Below are positions 46,456-60,562 of a stretch of DNA of 64,000 nt, in pieces. The first letter of the stretch is position 1. The number at the start of each line of letters is the position of its first letter. Source of the DNA: Rhynchonema sp. JSB1_4 (Eukaryota > Nematoda > Chromadorea > Monhysterida > Xyalidae); the NCBI GenBank assembly GCA_030248065.1, contig JASAMV010001023.1, positions 1 through 64,000 on the forward strand, in the 5' to 3' direction. The notes beneath the pieces are model-generated. The model saw only the letters and a program-made list of their open reading frames with translations. It was not told the DNA's origin and did not search any database. The position numbers were made by a program, and so were the translations under genes.

Positions 46456-49400
46456 GTGTTACAGCATCGGAGGAATGGCGTTGTTGATTGTGATGAAATG
46501 GATTTGGTGTACGGTAGCTGGATTGATGTAATTCCACAACTCCGAACGGATAATGGGAGGGAAATAAATTGGCCTGAAAATTGTAAATTGATCACGAATA
46601 AGGTATAGGTGCTATATCTATATATGTATCTACATTACTGCATATTACTGTGTATTCTCAAGCGATTACGGTAACCATCCATCACAGGCATTTCAAAACG
46701 AAAAAAAAAGAATTCCCAATTCAAACATTTTGGATGATGTGACCAAAAAACAAGGCTTCCATGTCGTGGGTAACAGTAGCGCAGTGGGTCGGTGGTGGCT
46801 GGTTTTTCTTATCACAAAAACAGTCGGTCTACCTACAGGGAGGGAGAACTGACTTCGGTTATCACCTGTGACAATTCGTTACTCAACGTTACACTGTTTG
46901 TGCAGTCCGGGGACAGGCAGGGGACACCCAGAGCGTTCGCTAGAACATCGCAATCATCTTGGGTACCGCACATGACTGGGGCTTAACTTGAAAAGACACC
47001 GCATCCTAATGTTAGCTTCTGACTTGGACTACGTACTGTATGTAATGTGCTAAATGCTTGATCCAGTGACTACTTTGATCTAAAAAGTAACCAAACTGTA
47101 ATGTCGTTTAAAGCACAGGCTGTACCCTGGATCTGTAGCATCAAAGCAGGAGGCGTACTCAAGATGTTGCACGCCAGGTGAACTTACAGTGTACAATACT
47201 GTACATACATAAGAGATGGTTCAGCTAGGGGATGCACGAGCAAAGTTTTTTTATCAGTATCAATTCCATTTTTTATCAACTTGTGCCTTGTGTGCGTGCT
47301 GTTGTGCTGCAATGGAATCACAACCCGACCGCTATTGTGTAAATGGAACCGAAGCTACAGTACTTAGTTGTGAGGGTGTGAATGCAACCCTGAGAACGGT
47401 CAGCTGACAATATGCTGAGTTATCAGAAAGTAGAGCGATAAAAGAGTCTAAATTTAGCATCTCATCTGAAACAATAGCTAAAACTGAGCAAGAAAGAGTT
47501 TGTTATGCATACGGTAGCATCTGTCAGGATTGAAAGAGCCAGCATACAATGGACCGCGGCACAATGTTGATGGTTATGCGTTTCCGTTGGTATTTTTCAA
47601 AATCTGAATGTTCATCCCAAGGTGACACTTTCATGTTCGTACAGTGTGCGACCACCGGAATTCACACGCTGCCACACACGACATCAAAACAGGCAATACC
47701 GCTTGCTTATTATCCGTTTCACAAAGAAATGTTTGAAATGTGTACATTATCTTCATGTTGCACCTGTAGTTTCTAAAAAAATCTTCTGCTCTCGTGGAAT
47801 TTTCTGATGAGAGACAATGAACAAAGACTGCTGCCCACGCCAGGGTTTTCACAGACGGAGGTTGAAGCACGTTAGGTTATGGCAGTTCTGAAGAAGGAAT
47901 GGCTGATCTTGAAAAAAAATTGGAGATTTTCTGGAGGGTTTTCTCGACATCTTTTGCAAGTTAATGTCAATTGCAGACTGGAACATCAATAAACATACGG
48001 ATCGGTTCGCTTATCCGAATTTGATTATGTTGCTGTTTTCGAGCTAGCTGCTCAATAAGAACGGTCGAAGTACATAAAACTACAAAACAGCGGCAGTTGA
48101 GAAAGAACAGCACATCGAACAGGATTCGGTGAATCAGCTTGCGGTTGACTGCTCGCACACAACGACGATTGCAGTTATGTGATCCGCAGCAAAGATGCAC
48201 ATACCGCCCTCATCGTACCGCCTCTGTTTTTGTTGACAAAATACAATCAAAGAGAACGAGAGTGAACATCGAATCGACTGACTAATTTGTTCACACGTGC
48301 GCGACATTCTTCCATGTTGTTCTGCGTGCACTGGGTGAACACAAAACTGGCACGCGCACGCTTCGGTAACCAATACGTACGACCACCCGTGACGTGACGG
48401 TGTGACGATTTTGGTCACGCTCAATATTACTGTAGATTGGGAAGGCACAGGCCGAAGTCTTTGGTCTGCCTGCAATGTTGCGCCATACCTCAGTGGCAGC
48501 GTTTGAGAGTGTCTAAAGCACAGCACGTGCGGTCGACTGCCGGACGTGACCACAGGACTTTTGATGCATCACAACTCTGCGCGAACACTGCCGTTTTCCA
48601 TAATTTATTGTGGATTTCTTTTAAAAAATCGTTCCACTGATGCGCGAAATTCATACTCAGATCAATGACGACAATGTCGGAGAACAAAAACTTGGTGGCG
48701 CGCAGCCGCCGCGTTCGATATCTACCACCCGGATGGACACTAACTTGCAGCGCAATGTATTGACTGACGAAAAAAAATGATCGCCTCCGAACATTGTTTT
48801 GTCCAGTTATAAGGAAATCGAGATCTCGCGCTAAATTCGAGCACAGTTGAATGGTTATCATAAAGGGATCGGTTACAGTGCATATACAGACATTTGAAAC
48901 TTGCGAGGAAAACAAAAAACACCGAAAATCTGCGCCCACAAATATCAACATCAAACACCAGCGGCGCGTGAAGATATTCGATGTTGTGAATAATCTCCTA
49001 TTGCCCGACATCAGCAGAACCAAGATTTTTCGCAACCAACACATATACCGGTGGTCTCGCTCGAATATGCAATGGCAGCCAAAGCTACCGTAACCCGTGG
49101 TAGGCGGCCTGCTGATGTCACACATGTGTGCGCATTCAGCCAATAACTGTGCAGCACCAGGAAGTGCACCCTCAGCACCAGTGTGTGCACTTATGACAAA
49201 CATCCAAACGCGGACGACGACGATGTGTATGTAAGAATGTGGCGTGATGGATACAATCTTATTTTGAAACATTATCGGGTACTGTCAATTCAGTCGAAGG
49301 TTGCCTGGCACTATGTACCCAACAAACAGCTGTGAGGAGGCTCACTTGACTACGCGACAGTGGCGCCGACCAAGTGTTACGGTTATGACGGTTGATTGGG

Positions 49401-52400
49401 TGCAAAGCAGGTTATCGACTATAGCGCATGATTAGTGTTGTCCCGACGTTGGGATGAATTAGAGTGTTCTGGTACTAGGTATATCAAGCATAGGGTGCTC
49501 CAAACTGAAGTTGGTATGCCAGCAGACAACGTGAAACTAAAACTAAACTTGGCGAACATTACACATCGACACATTACACTCTCGTCGAGGTCTCACATGG
49601 TATCGGGTGAATTACTCACCACCATGCAGCCACATAAAAGTTACGTGAAACCTAGAAACCAACCACAAGATGGAACAAATTTGTACAATTCTTGTTGTCT
49701 CGCAAACGCACGCATCATGAGTGCCCTGTCTGATAAAGGCAGATTGTGCACAGTGGCAGCCCTCAACAATTTGCACAACGCTGGATGCGAGCGGCTAACG
49801 ACAGCTTTGGTGCCAGTTTGGTGCATTAGATTACATGTGGTCAGTAATTTGTGAAAATCCACTTTTGTCAAAAAAACCTCGCTCGCACACACAGGTTGAG
49901 TTGGGCCATTTTCTCAGGCGCGGGGGCGGTGTTGGTTAGGTCATGTTTGGCTGCATTACAACCACGCGGTGACTGACGTTTTCACAGTTGACCTATCGAC
50001 TACCGAGGGAGGTGATGTTTCACCAAAATGGCTATGAAGCGACACATGTATGTACAAACGACCACGGGGTCCATTTTCCGCAAAGTGCTACAGCGTTTTG
50101 TCTGCAGATTGACGGCATTTTTTAACAAATTGGCGCCTATCAAATGACCACATTACGGTGTTCGATCGCACTGTTTGTTGACAGAATTCGTACCGCCCTG
50201 CAACATTCAGTGGCTTACGGTGTACAGCTTGTTGGGTACTGAGTCGATTGTTGTGCCGACGACGCGTCACACTAGTCTGGCACCTGTACATATCTACAAT
50301 CATTTGATGTCAGTATTTTTTTCGAAAAAAATCCGCAAATGCCCGTTTTGTGCCGTGAATGCACACGAGCATGACACGTTGTTGGTTGTTGTGGGTCGCA
50401 CTGTACTCACCTCCCAAGGGGTGCATCAGGTGAATTGCATAGTGATAAAAAAAACACACCTAAAGGCCGACAAACGGTTTCAGCACAACAAGAGGTGCTT
50501 GATTATGATTGGATGAGTGCACATTTGAATGGCCTATTGTGTCCAAGCGTGGTCCAGTTGTTGAACGGGCGATTTGGGGCAAAAAATGTTCATTTGAAAT
50601 TTTGCAGCCTGTTTTTGTGCCAATTATGCCACCAAGAAATGGAAAATGAAGCAAAGGTGTTTGGAAGGACGGTAGTCAGCCTTGGATTACGGTAGTTGAC
50701 ACGTCATTACTGTATCATGGATTGAACGTCAGAAAAGTGATCAAATTGGAGGAAAATATATGCCCAGCACAACATAGTATCTGTGGATAATAATGTTGTT
50801 ATGGTGAAGATGAACTTAAAATGATATGCGCTCCGCTGCAAAGATTTGAGTTCATCAGACAATATTATGACTTGTACAAACTACCGTAACCCTAAAGTGA
50901 GGGTCGTTACGCCACACAGTGAGAGAGAGGGAGGTGGGTGCGGTCACATTAAAGTGCGTGTATAGTTCCGTTCCCTGGCCAAAAATCTTAGTTGGTACCG
51001 TCATATCCTTTTCTGCTGTCGAGCCGAAGTTGCTGTGCCCATGCAACTTCCCGACGTCTGATAACTATGCGGGGATCCGGGTATATCATCCGCATTTCAT
51101 ATGAACCGCTATACAGTGTATACATACGAGCTCATAATACGCCAATAAAACCTGGTGCACATTGGTTACCTCGAAACATCCTGTGTCGAGAGTTGGTGTG
51201 TAGTCTCACTACCGTAACCTCCGCGACCGCCGATGTGATAACAGGATCACAAATCGCCTGTGCTCGCTAAGAACAACAAGTGGTTTGTATATCTGACGTC
51301 GTAAAATAATGTTAGCAACAGCATGGTGTGGTGAGCATCATTAGAGTCTGGTTCAGGTACCTTGTGAGTAAATATTAATCGACCTAATGCCGTTCAGGTC
51401 AAATGGGTAGGATCACTATTGAAACATATCTTAGGGGACTCACACAAGAAATGCGAACCTGAGCGCCAACAGGATAGCAATGGCATACGACATTTATATG
51501 GTACTACAGTATGTACTGTAGGTAGCCTTTTGATGCGCACAAGAGATTTTTTTACGACCGGACTCCCGGGTTGGTGGTGCGATCTACGATTTGGGTGTCA
51601 CTTTATGACACCCCCGACACCAGGACGGAAGTAACAAGTGGATGCTCTCTTTGAGATGCATGTGGTTTATGTACTTGCCATGGGTGTGCTGCTGCGGTGT
51701 GGTTTTTTGCGCATACCGGTTAGTTAATCGGCAATTTACAACCTGAAACCGACAAGAAAACGATGAAACACCAAAACGATCATCATAAAACCGTACGCAT
51801 CGATATGCCCTAGAAGGCCCGACAGCAAATCGGTGCGATTTTTATCACGTTTTATGGACATCGTGTCACACACAAAAACAGGAGCATATTTGCAACAGGG
51901 TGTGGTGATACAATGTTGGATAGGTACATATGTACATGCCTGGTAGGTATATGCAGGTGCTGTAAAATTGACGACCAAACAGGACTAAATGGCCCGAATG
52001 GAACCGCACGCACGCGCCGCTTACAACGCCGATTGGGTGTTTTATGGCTGCGACTGTGTGCGCGTTATTGCGTAAACGTTGCGCAAAACCGGTTAGCTGC
52101 GCATGTAAAAACATGTATCATGATGACACCTGGCTCTTGCATGATGTCGATGGACCGGCAGATGCAGACAAAACCAGGAGACATTCGGACTGACAAGAGA
52201 GACCACATCGACCGACAACAATGTGTAAGTTTCGGATCAGCCCGAGAATTATGTGACCTGAGTATTTGTCGGGAGTCATCGTTATGTAATATGGTGACTA
52301 GTTCCGCAGTCCAGCAGGGAGCGAGAGCTGAACAGACACATACATACATACCTACACACGCAAACTTCTTCCAAAATATGGACAGTCGTATAGAATCATC

Positions 52401-52853
52401 ACATCAAAGGTGGCGGCACAGATTTTTCTCTTTCAACATTAATTCAAACCGTTCGCCATAATCTGCGTTTGTCGCCCGCTCGCGCGCCAGATCGAAAGGG
52501 AAAATGTTGCGCAAAAAAACGTGAGAGCAAAACGTCAGACCGCACAGACTAATCGCATTGCAACATTACCGTTTATATACGTTCACAGAAGGTTGGTTAA
52601 ACTGTTCGGTGCCGCATCGTCTTTCAGACTTCAAAATTTCATTCGTTAATGACCGTCGACAGTGTCGACCTGCAGACCAACATACAATTTTTTGAACACA
52701 TGCGCAGATTTGTCATGGCTGATTTCTGTCGCAGATCTGTGCCCCGCGCGCACGACCGCCCGCGCCCATTCGGGAGGACGCCGCGCAAAAACACTTTTCT
52801 CATCAAAAATGCAACAAAAACTTTGCTCTGCTTGACAAATGAACGCCAATCAA

Positions 52854-52870
52854 TACACACACACACACAC
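52854..52870. repeat. AC dinucleotide microsatellite
   Basis: About eight AC repeats. Similar short CA/GT tracts occur at about 58139-58158 and 59208-59220. Confidence 0.85.
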
Positions 52871-55800
52871 GCAGAGATGATTGCAATAAACCGTCCAACG
52901 TGGTTGGAACTGTGATGGGTACAGACAATGTGTGAAACACGAACTGGTGTGGTACCCTGCAACCCAGACTCAGGCATCCCACGATTGACCGGAGTGTGTT
53001 GGTTGTGGGTGTCCGATCACCGTGTGGGTTGCTTGTTGATTTCGATATGACGTTATGTTCTGTTTGCAATATCGTTTGTAACACCGCGAGTTCAACGAAT
53101 GCCAAACGATACATACTTACGTGCAGTACAGTAATACCCGATCACGAAACGAATATGCGACAAAATTACGTCAAATTCAAGAGGAACACAGTGCCTATAG
53201 TACTTGGTTCGGTTGAATGAAAACGCGGAGGAACACGTGCCCCGTGACGGACTATGTAGTAACCGAATGTGCGCATCGGTCTGCATCAATGCAGCAACAG
53301 ATGTGCAAAATCTATGTGAATTAATCGACCAGTCTCACTTCACCTACCGTATCCCACCGGTGGTGGTGATTTTTGTCATGGGGATTGCACATAAATATTG
53401 TAAGTTAGGTACTGAACTGATGCTATTAACTAGGCCGAATAACCTGCGTTTATATTGCAACTTTCAAATCTTGATGAGCTGCATACTGTATCTTCAGAGA
53501 GGAAGCAAAGGAAACAAGCGAAATTTTGTCTGAAGCTAATAATGAGATGCGGCTCGGTTGGGAATCAAAGAACATTAAAAAGAGAAGCGCCAACAAAAAA
53601 CGGGAGGATGTTCGAAAAAAATGAATCGATTCGTTCTTATTGCCTCAGCAATATGAAATGATGTCTTTGCACAGCGTAATTGTGATACCGGAAATCACCA
53701 AAAGCGCAAAACTTGAAACAACGTCAAACAAGACAATTCATATTTTAATGTAAGTGAGCAGCAGTTTTAGCACTGCTGAATAACAGAGAGCACAACAGAA
53801 CACATTGCTCAAATCGCAATTGAAGCCAGATGTGCTTTAGGAAAAGTGGTTCAACCACAGCAGTGTTCAATACCATTGGCAATGTAGCCCACCAAACACT
53901 ACTCCACTAATACCATACTTAGTATGTCTGGTTTCCTGATGTTTTGATGATTTTCTGACAAAAATACATATAAAATGCGTATATGGACAAAACCGAAAGT
54001 TGTTTTCACGGTATAAAGTTACAGGATATCATGTACAGTTCTTGCAAAGATTTAAATTTGAGATTTGACAATTTTCTACGGCTGCGTATTCGTTTGGCGT
54101 GGATTGACGGCGGCAGACTCCGTGATCGGTCTGGTGTCGCTATCAAGTTGATTGAGCCCACAAAGTTGGGAAAACGTTGAGACAAGACCAAGTCCACATC
54201 TCAAATCCAGTGACCGCGGGCGTGTATAGTCCGTCAAACGCACAGAATGATCTCAAATGTGCATAATGCGATTAGACGAAAGGAGTAGGCAAAGAGAGCG
54301 ACAAGCGTCAGTAGAAACGAACTGTTGCTTTTTGGTTTGAAACTCGTTTTCTGCGCAATGATGCGCCCACGTGTGGCAGTTTTTTCGGTGCATTTGAAAG
54401 TGTGTTGGGGTACACCTGCCGAGAAAATTTTGTGTTCTCTCCGGGTTCGGCACCTCTATCGGATGGCACTGAATTTTGCACCATAAGTTCGATGGCGGAA
54501 CTCAATAGTGCGTTCTTCCGAACACACACGCACATACATACCAACACAATTAATGATTCTTGCAATCAAATTACACATCAACCAAAACAATTCCGAGTTT
54601 TGGGCTCACAGTGCTAGTCGGGATCGTCCCCGGTCTGCGCTGCAGGAAGTCAATGAAAGCGCTCTTCGAGTTGAATGAAGCAACAAAGTTTTCTATAAAT
54701 TCAAAACCCGTATCTGCGCGCAGGAGTTCAGAGATGACCAGCGGTTCAGCGACGGGGTTACATCGACTACTGCCATATATGTTGCATGCTTTGGCACAAT
54801 GTGCATCACATGATGCTGTCGTGTATTGTACTGAACCCGAACACCATAACCTACCGCATTTCTGTGCACAACAGCGTCTAATGTTGCGAGCGAAGTTTTT
54901 CAACCATAATTTATTTCGCACGCATGTGAACGAAATTGCTATAATTGAATTTCATGCAGTATTCGATAGCTGGCGCCCAGAAAACTAATGAGAACAAAAA
55001 CAGCACCCAGACGCATACCTATGCACTGTACGTTGCGGGCGCGATGCGGGCGGGCAATGTAAATTCCGAAAGTTTCTGTATGCTCAGCTGTTCAAAATAT
55101 GTAAAAGTTGGTGTCATGCACAACGTTTATATGCTCACGTAAAGTGGAAAAGCAAAGCTACCGAACATCGAAAAAATTAACATCCAACTACCGTTGCGGC
55201 AAATGAAACGGCTTGATTCGAAGCGTACGCCACCGTCACACAGCGCGCGTGCTGTGTGTGGCATAGCCTGCATTACGGTATGTCTAGGCAGAACCTGCTT
55301 GTCACCGCATTCAGCCGCACTGCACTGGACTGATCTTTATATCAAAAAATCAGAGCTTGCTATGCCACACCACATCGAAACAAATGCTTTCATTTGTTGC
55401 CGCAACGGTACTACATATCCACCTAACCGGCCGTAACACCACAAGTAAACGGCAAGAAAAAACTTGATTTTTTTGGTATCGAGGGTCGGCCCGTAGCAAC
55501 AATCTTAAAACTAAACATCTGACCATACAATATGTTAAAACAATATGATTTCATTTTTTAAATTAAATTACATAAGTCTGAAATCATCGCGACAAAGAAT
55601 GTTACAGCGCGTGCGTCGGCTGTATGCATTGTGCTTAGTCATACGGTAGTCGATCCAGCGTGAAGTTACCGTAATCGCGTTATAACTTTAAGTACTGCCA
55701 AAAACATCTGCTTTGACCGATCAATCTCGATAGTTGGTGGCATTTCTTGACCGGAAACGTCCATTAGCAATTATGCCAGATAAATCAGCCTAACAAAGCC

Positions 55801-57184
55801 CCACCACCCAGCTGCACGTGAGGGTGGGTTTTTTCTCTCACCCGTGGGTCCGAAAACGGAGACATTATTAGGTCTAAATCTACGCACATAAACTCTGAAC
55901 CAAGGCACAGGCACAACCAATCAATGTTGTTGGTCCTCAGAAACTGTCAGACCTATTCACCAGTTTGTCGGATGTTTTGACAGACGTATATAACGATTAT
56001 GACAGGGAGAAAAGTGGCACGTGATGTCAATCAAGGTGTGTGGCACGACTTGATACATAAACGTGTCAGAAACAACTGCTGTTTTGTGTGTGGCTTGTTG
56101 GCTCGGTATATGTCAAAAGTGGCGCAAACTTGGTTACCTGAATAAAGAACAGCTGCACCCCTCATCATTGCTGCAACCATGTTGACCTAATCAAAGGTCA
56201 AGATCGGCTCAGAAGCACACTGCTGCCGCTGACAAACAGGGCAAGAAATTAAAACAAAAAATGGAGAATGGGCTTTGTGGGATAAATAAAAACAGATGTG
56301 ATTTTAGTTCATGGTACAAGCAATGTAATGTGTACAGTAGGTGTACACGTATATGTCGGGTGATTCACAGTGTTGATCTGCTGGAATTTAAAAAAACCAA
56401 GATTGCTCCAAAAGAGCCACGAAACAACTATGTATGTACAGATAATTTACTGTTCGGTTTCAACTGTCAACTCATGTGCATGAGCACACTGCCGGCTGTC
56501 AAAACGAATAGAAGTTATGATATTGTGCATAAGCCGAAGTTCACTCTCGCATAATAATCACTGAGTGTGATAAACGAACTGCTCACGTACGATGTAAGGT
56601 ACGTACAGTTTCACTGAAAGTTTTGGGACCTGTATCAGCAACAGGCGAAAACACGTATTTACGTGCTTGCAAGCTATATTTACCGTGTACCGTACCCGTG
56701 AATTGTGGTGGAAGCGCAAACCAGCGTTCGATGGTTGCTGGCGTGTGCGGTCCAGGCACTTCTTCAAATAAAAATCAATCGACATAAAAATTGACCTTGG
56801 GACATTAGATTTAATACGAAGTTTAGGATCGGCCGTAAAAACCAGTCAAAAGTACACCTACCTGCCTCGTAAAAAGCACCAATCGTACTGTTTTTTAAAC
56901 GAACATCATTAGTTGGCTGTAGAGGGGCATCATCGTCGTTGTTCATATTTTGTACACCATCATGCCACCCCAGAACAAAATCACGGTCGGAATTATGGAG
57001 ACTTGGTAGTCGATTTGGTAATTGTTGCAACTGTGTTCATCACATCAAAGGGCCGTTAGTGCGCATGTGCACACTAGTTAAAAGTTGCAAGCATTCCCAA
57101 AATTGCCCCCGCAACCCGTCCGTCCGACCCAGGTGTGCCGAGTAGGCAGTGTCGCTGTTCAAAAAAAAACACGTGCATAAAAAC

Positions 57185-57205
57185 TTGCACATGTCACATG
57201 TGCAA
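57185..57205. repeat. 10-bp-arm palindrome
   Basis: TTGCACATGT and ACATGTGCAA face each other around a single C. Such dyads can be binding sites of dimeric factors; there is no other evidence for a role. Confidence 0.5.
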
Positions 57206-59701
57206 CTGTAATGCAAATTGCATGACAGATTACACACATTGTCTATATGTGCACTTGCACTGAGCGCAGCCGTGTTCGACGCGTGGGTAGGGCGCGAGCA
57301 AAGTCGGGCCCGGGCCTCGGAAACGTTTTTTCGGAGTCGTTTTTTTCGAAAACTTGTTGCCGAAATGGAACCTTTCACGGAGTCAGAAAAGATACACCTC
57401 ACATGAAGGATACATATGTTGAAAATCTGCGGGCCTCTTGACCGCGGGCGCCGTATCCGTCTTGCGCTTGTGTAATCAGGCTCACCGTCGTGGACCTAAA
57501 ATAATGACCGAACATCGACGCACGCAAAAAATTACACAAAAACTTACTAAAACTGTGAATCGTTTAGGCATCAGCGATGCGTGTGTTCGCGCGTCAGTTC
57601 TGTGCAGATTACCGTTGCACCAAATTCACAACTTCATTCTCTGTATGGACTTGACTGTGATGTTCTGACTTGTCTTTGATGTTTCAAGATGGCCGCGCTA
57701 GAAAGCGAACGGAATATGTAAATGTTGGCAGTTAGCAGAGCCCAGAACCAAATAATACCTACAGGCCCGTGTAGGTATGCTTTTAAAATATTTTTGTTGT
57801 TGTTGATTGTTTGCGAACATCGGGGCCACCACTAAAATGACCTACCGTAACCCACGTGTACATGTAACACTCAATCCCATCGATCATCAATGTAAAAATT
57901 TTAATGTGTTCACGATACCGTGACATCGATTCGAAAATCTTATTTTTTCAGTTGACACATTTTCCTGGGTCCCGAACGTCGCCCACGTTCCACCTTTAGA
58001 CAGTAACACCGAAGTTTGCTTTCTGCCCAGGGCATTATACCATACATTAGTTACATACATATACTATGTGTGTACATGTACTGACATGCATACAGGTTAC
58101 CACAAAATGGTGTGTTTTTTATACATAACTTTGCATATCAGCACACACACACGCACACAGAGACGATCATGTGGGTAGGTGATTTACGAGCTACACGTGC
58201 CGGTTGCAGCCGGTGGGCACAGTTCGATCACACACTGAATGCAACATACCCGATTGGCCACCATGGGACCCAATTACGTCTGACTGCAGACGCTGGTAGA
58301 TTTAATTTCTTTTTGTCGACTGTCACCCTGCTAACTGCATGTGCGTCCATAAAAACAGTTGCGCAGCAGTCGCACGGGCAGGCGTGCAGTGCGCGCGTTC
58401 GCCGGCAAGTTTTATTCGACGGTGTCGCGCAGCCCATGTCCTAATGCTAGAGCTCTTGACGAAATCGCTCATTTGGGGCTCATGTGTTCGACGAGTTTCT
58501 TTGACGAGATGATTTGACGACAAAACCATTAGCCCAAAACGTGAGTCGCATGCACACAATATACGTAATACTGTATGCACACAGCAGCCACAGCAATGCG
58601 AAAAAATGGACCGGAAGACTAAACACAATTCGAAGAATTTCAGTTCTGTCAATAGACTTTGACGAAAAAAACCAGCCACCCAGCCGCGCCAACATGTTGC
58701 CATATCTGAGCTACATGGGTGTTCTCAGTCTTGAGCGTTGTTGGCAACACACAAACGTTGCACGCCAGTCGACTAATTCCGCCTCATTACATATTCCACA
58801 TGTGTCGCATGTGTGGGCATGTGTGTGACCTCACAGTTTGACGCTGTGTTTTCGACGAACAAAAAGTTGCACACCATTGCTGTCAGTCAGTGTCGGCATG
58901 AATAAACGCTCTGACGCGCGCGCCATACAGAATCGACTGTCGTGGCGTGCCGTTTTTCTTGACTTGTGTGTGGGCGGGTGACAGATTTGAGACAAATTTG
59001 CCCAATTCATTTACATGGAATTAGAAAAACGTATCAGCAAAAAAGGGCTGCGGTGCCATGCAATTTTTGTCCAACGCATTGTTCTTTGTGCCTGTTTGTT
59101 GAACTGTTTGCCGCAATTGACGAGTGATAATTGTTGCGCAGTCGCTATTGATTAGATTAAGAACGCCATATGCGTATACCGCTCATTGTTGTCAAACAAA
59201 CATGATGTGCACACACACACGGGCGATAAACCTTAATCCTTTCGACTCTCGGGGGCTCGAGCGCGCACCCTCGCCGTCGCTTTTTGCGATTCGTTGCAAC
59301 GGTATGCATACATAACTAAACATTAATATCTGGGTTACTGTGGTGGACGCATAAATTATCAACATAACTGACGGTTCTATTTTTATTGTCATTCTTTTTT
59401 GTACGCGCAAATCTGTGACGGTCGCATACGCTTGCGCGCAGTAGTGCATTTTGAATTATGATGACGGATAAAAACGGGACAACCAGGTGGGAGAATAATC
59501 TCCAAGGTGGACGAAAATGCAAATTGCTTCGTGAGTTTGTGTTTCCAAATCATACCAAGTCAGCATTAGTTACATATGTATTCATAAAAGGTTCCAAGAC
59601 AACGTATTATATTGCAGGACAAGGTGACACGTCGCCCACTGACGACTTTAAAGTCAGCGGAGTGTCGATCCGATGGCCCGAAGGTTCCAGTCATTGTGCT
59701 G

Positions 59702-60554
59702 CAAGGGCGGATACAGGGGGGCCACAGAGGCCATGGGCCGCTTCCCCCTTTGGTCCATTTGGCCCCTGAAAGGGGGGGGCACCGTTTCGGAAGGAAGAAG
59801 GGAAAAGACCCTTAAATCGCAGGATTTTCACTCTGATACACTTCAAAAGGCCAAAAATCGTGCGCTTCGCGCGTGAGTTTGTATATACATACATATACAT
59901 ACAGATACATACACCCATTTCCAATGAAGTTTGGCTTCGCGCGCGTAAAAGTGCCAAAATTTCGCGCGCTTCGCGCGCATTTAGTGGTGTAATTGGGGGA
60001 GGGGGTTACCCTCTAGTGTCCGGCATCCGGTATCTTAATTTTTTCACCCTAGCGGTATCCGGTATCCTGACTTTTTGTTCAGGGGTATCCGACCCCAAAA
60101 TTTTTCCAAAAGCAGTAAAAATCGACCATTTTAACCTCCAAAATACTGAAAAGCGCTTGCTCACGCAAGCATAACCCCTCAAGTGACCATTTAACCCCTC
60201 CAACAGCGATTTTGCTGAATTTTCCTCCAAAACATTCACCTTTTTGGACAACGCCCCTGGGTATCCAAGATTTTTTATTTTGGGGGCCACCTCTGGTATC
60301 CGAGATTTTTCATTTTGGGTATCCGGTGTACAAAAATTTTGGATTTAGGGTATCCGGTATCCTGAATTTTTGATTTCCCAATGACACACACCACTGCGCG
60401 CATTGTAACGTTTTGTACGGTATTTGGTACAAAAAGCGCGAAATACCAAACAAGCACTGGATAAAAATGACTTTTTTAAAATGGAACAAGCGCTAGATAA
60501 AAATGACTTTTTGGATTTGGCCCCTCCCTTGGCCAAAAGCTGGATCCGCCACTG
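59702..60554. mobile_element. hAT-like element, CAGTGGCGGATCCAG type
   Basis: The left end CAAGGGCGGATACAG and the right end CTGGATCCGCCACTG are inverted copies of a terminus widespread in animal hAT elements. The 8-bp duplications TTGTGCTG (59694-59701) and TTATGCTG (60555-60562) differ at one base. The interior has direct repeats of GGTATCCGGTATCCTGA, a GATAAAAATGACTTTTT pair and a palindromic GCGCGCTTCGCGCGC patch. No transposase frame in 853 bp. Confidence 0.85.
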
Positions 60555-60562
60555 TTATGCTG

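Larger units (their letters stand above)
38013..57852. repeat. Dispersed decamer TACCGTAACC (8 copies)
   Basis: Exact copies are at 38013, 39506, 49086, 50882, 51210 and 57843 on the + strand, and at 40267 and 43660 as GGTTACGGTA. A ninth is at 25445. Neighbouring bases are not shared beyond one or two positions, so these are not remnants of a long repeat. Near matches (TACCGTAATC at 55666, TACCGTATCC at 53343) add to the signal. The function is unknown. Confidence 0.7.
46456..59701. other. Gene-poor region upstream of GLI
   Basis: No recognisable protein family occurs in these 13 kb. GC-richer patches with exon-like frames lie near 48.5-48.8, 52.6-52.9, 54.3-54.9 and 57.2-57.4 kb and might be 5' exons of GLI or a separate transcript. 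TACCGTAACC (four copies) and TACTGTA heptamers are frequent. The region probably holds GLI promoter and enhancer sequence. Confidence 0.55.

Noticed and set aside
48490..49272. 260-codon minus-strand open frame
   Set aside because: Longest open frame of the upstream region, but cysteine- and valine-rich with no domain, and it spans likely non-coding DNA. Only its 3' third looks exon-like, so it is not listed as a gene.
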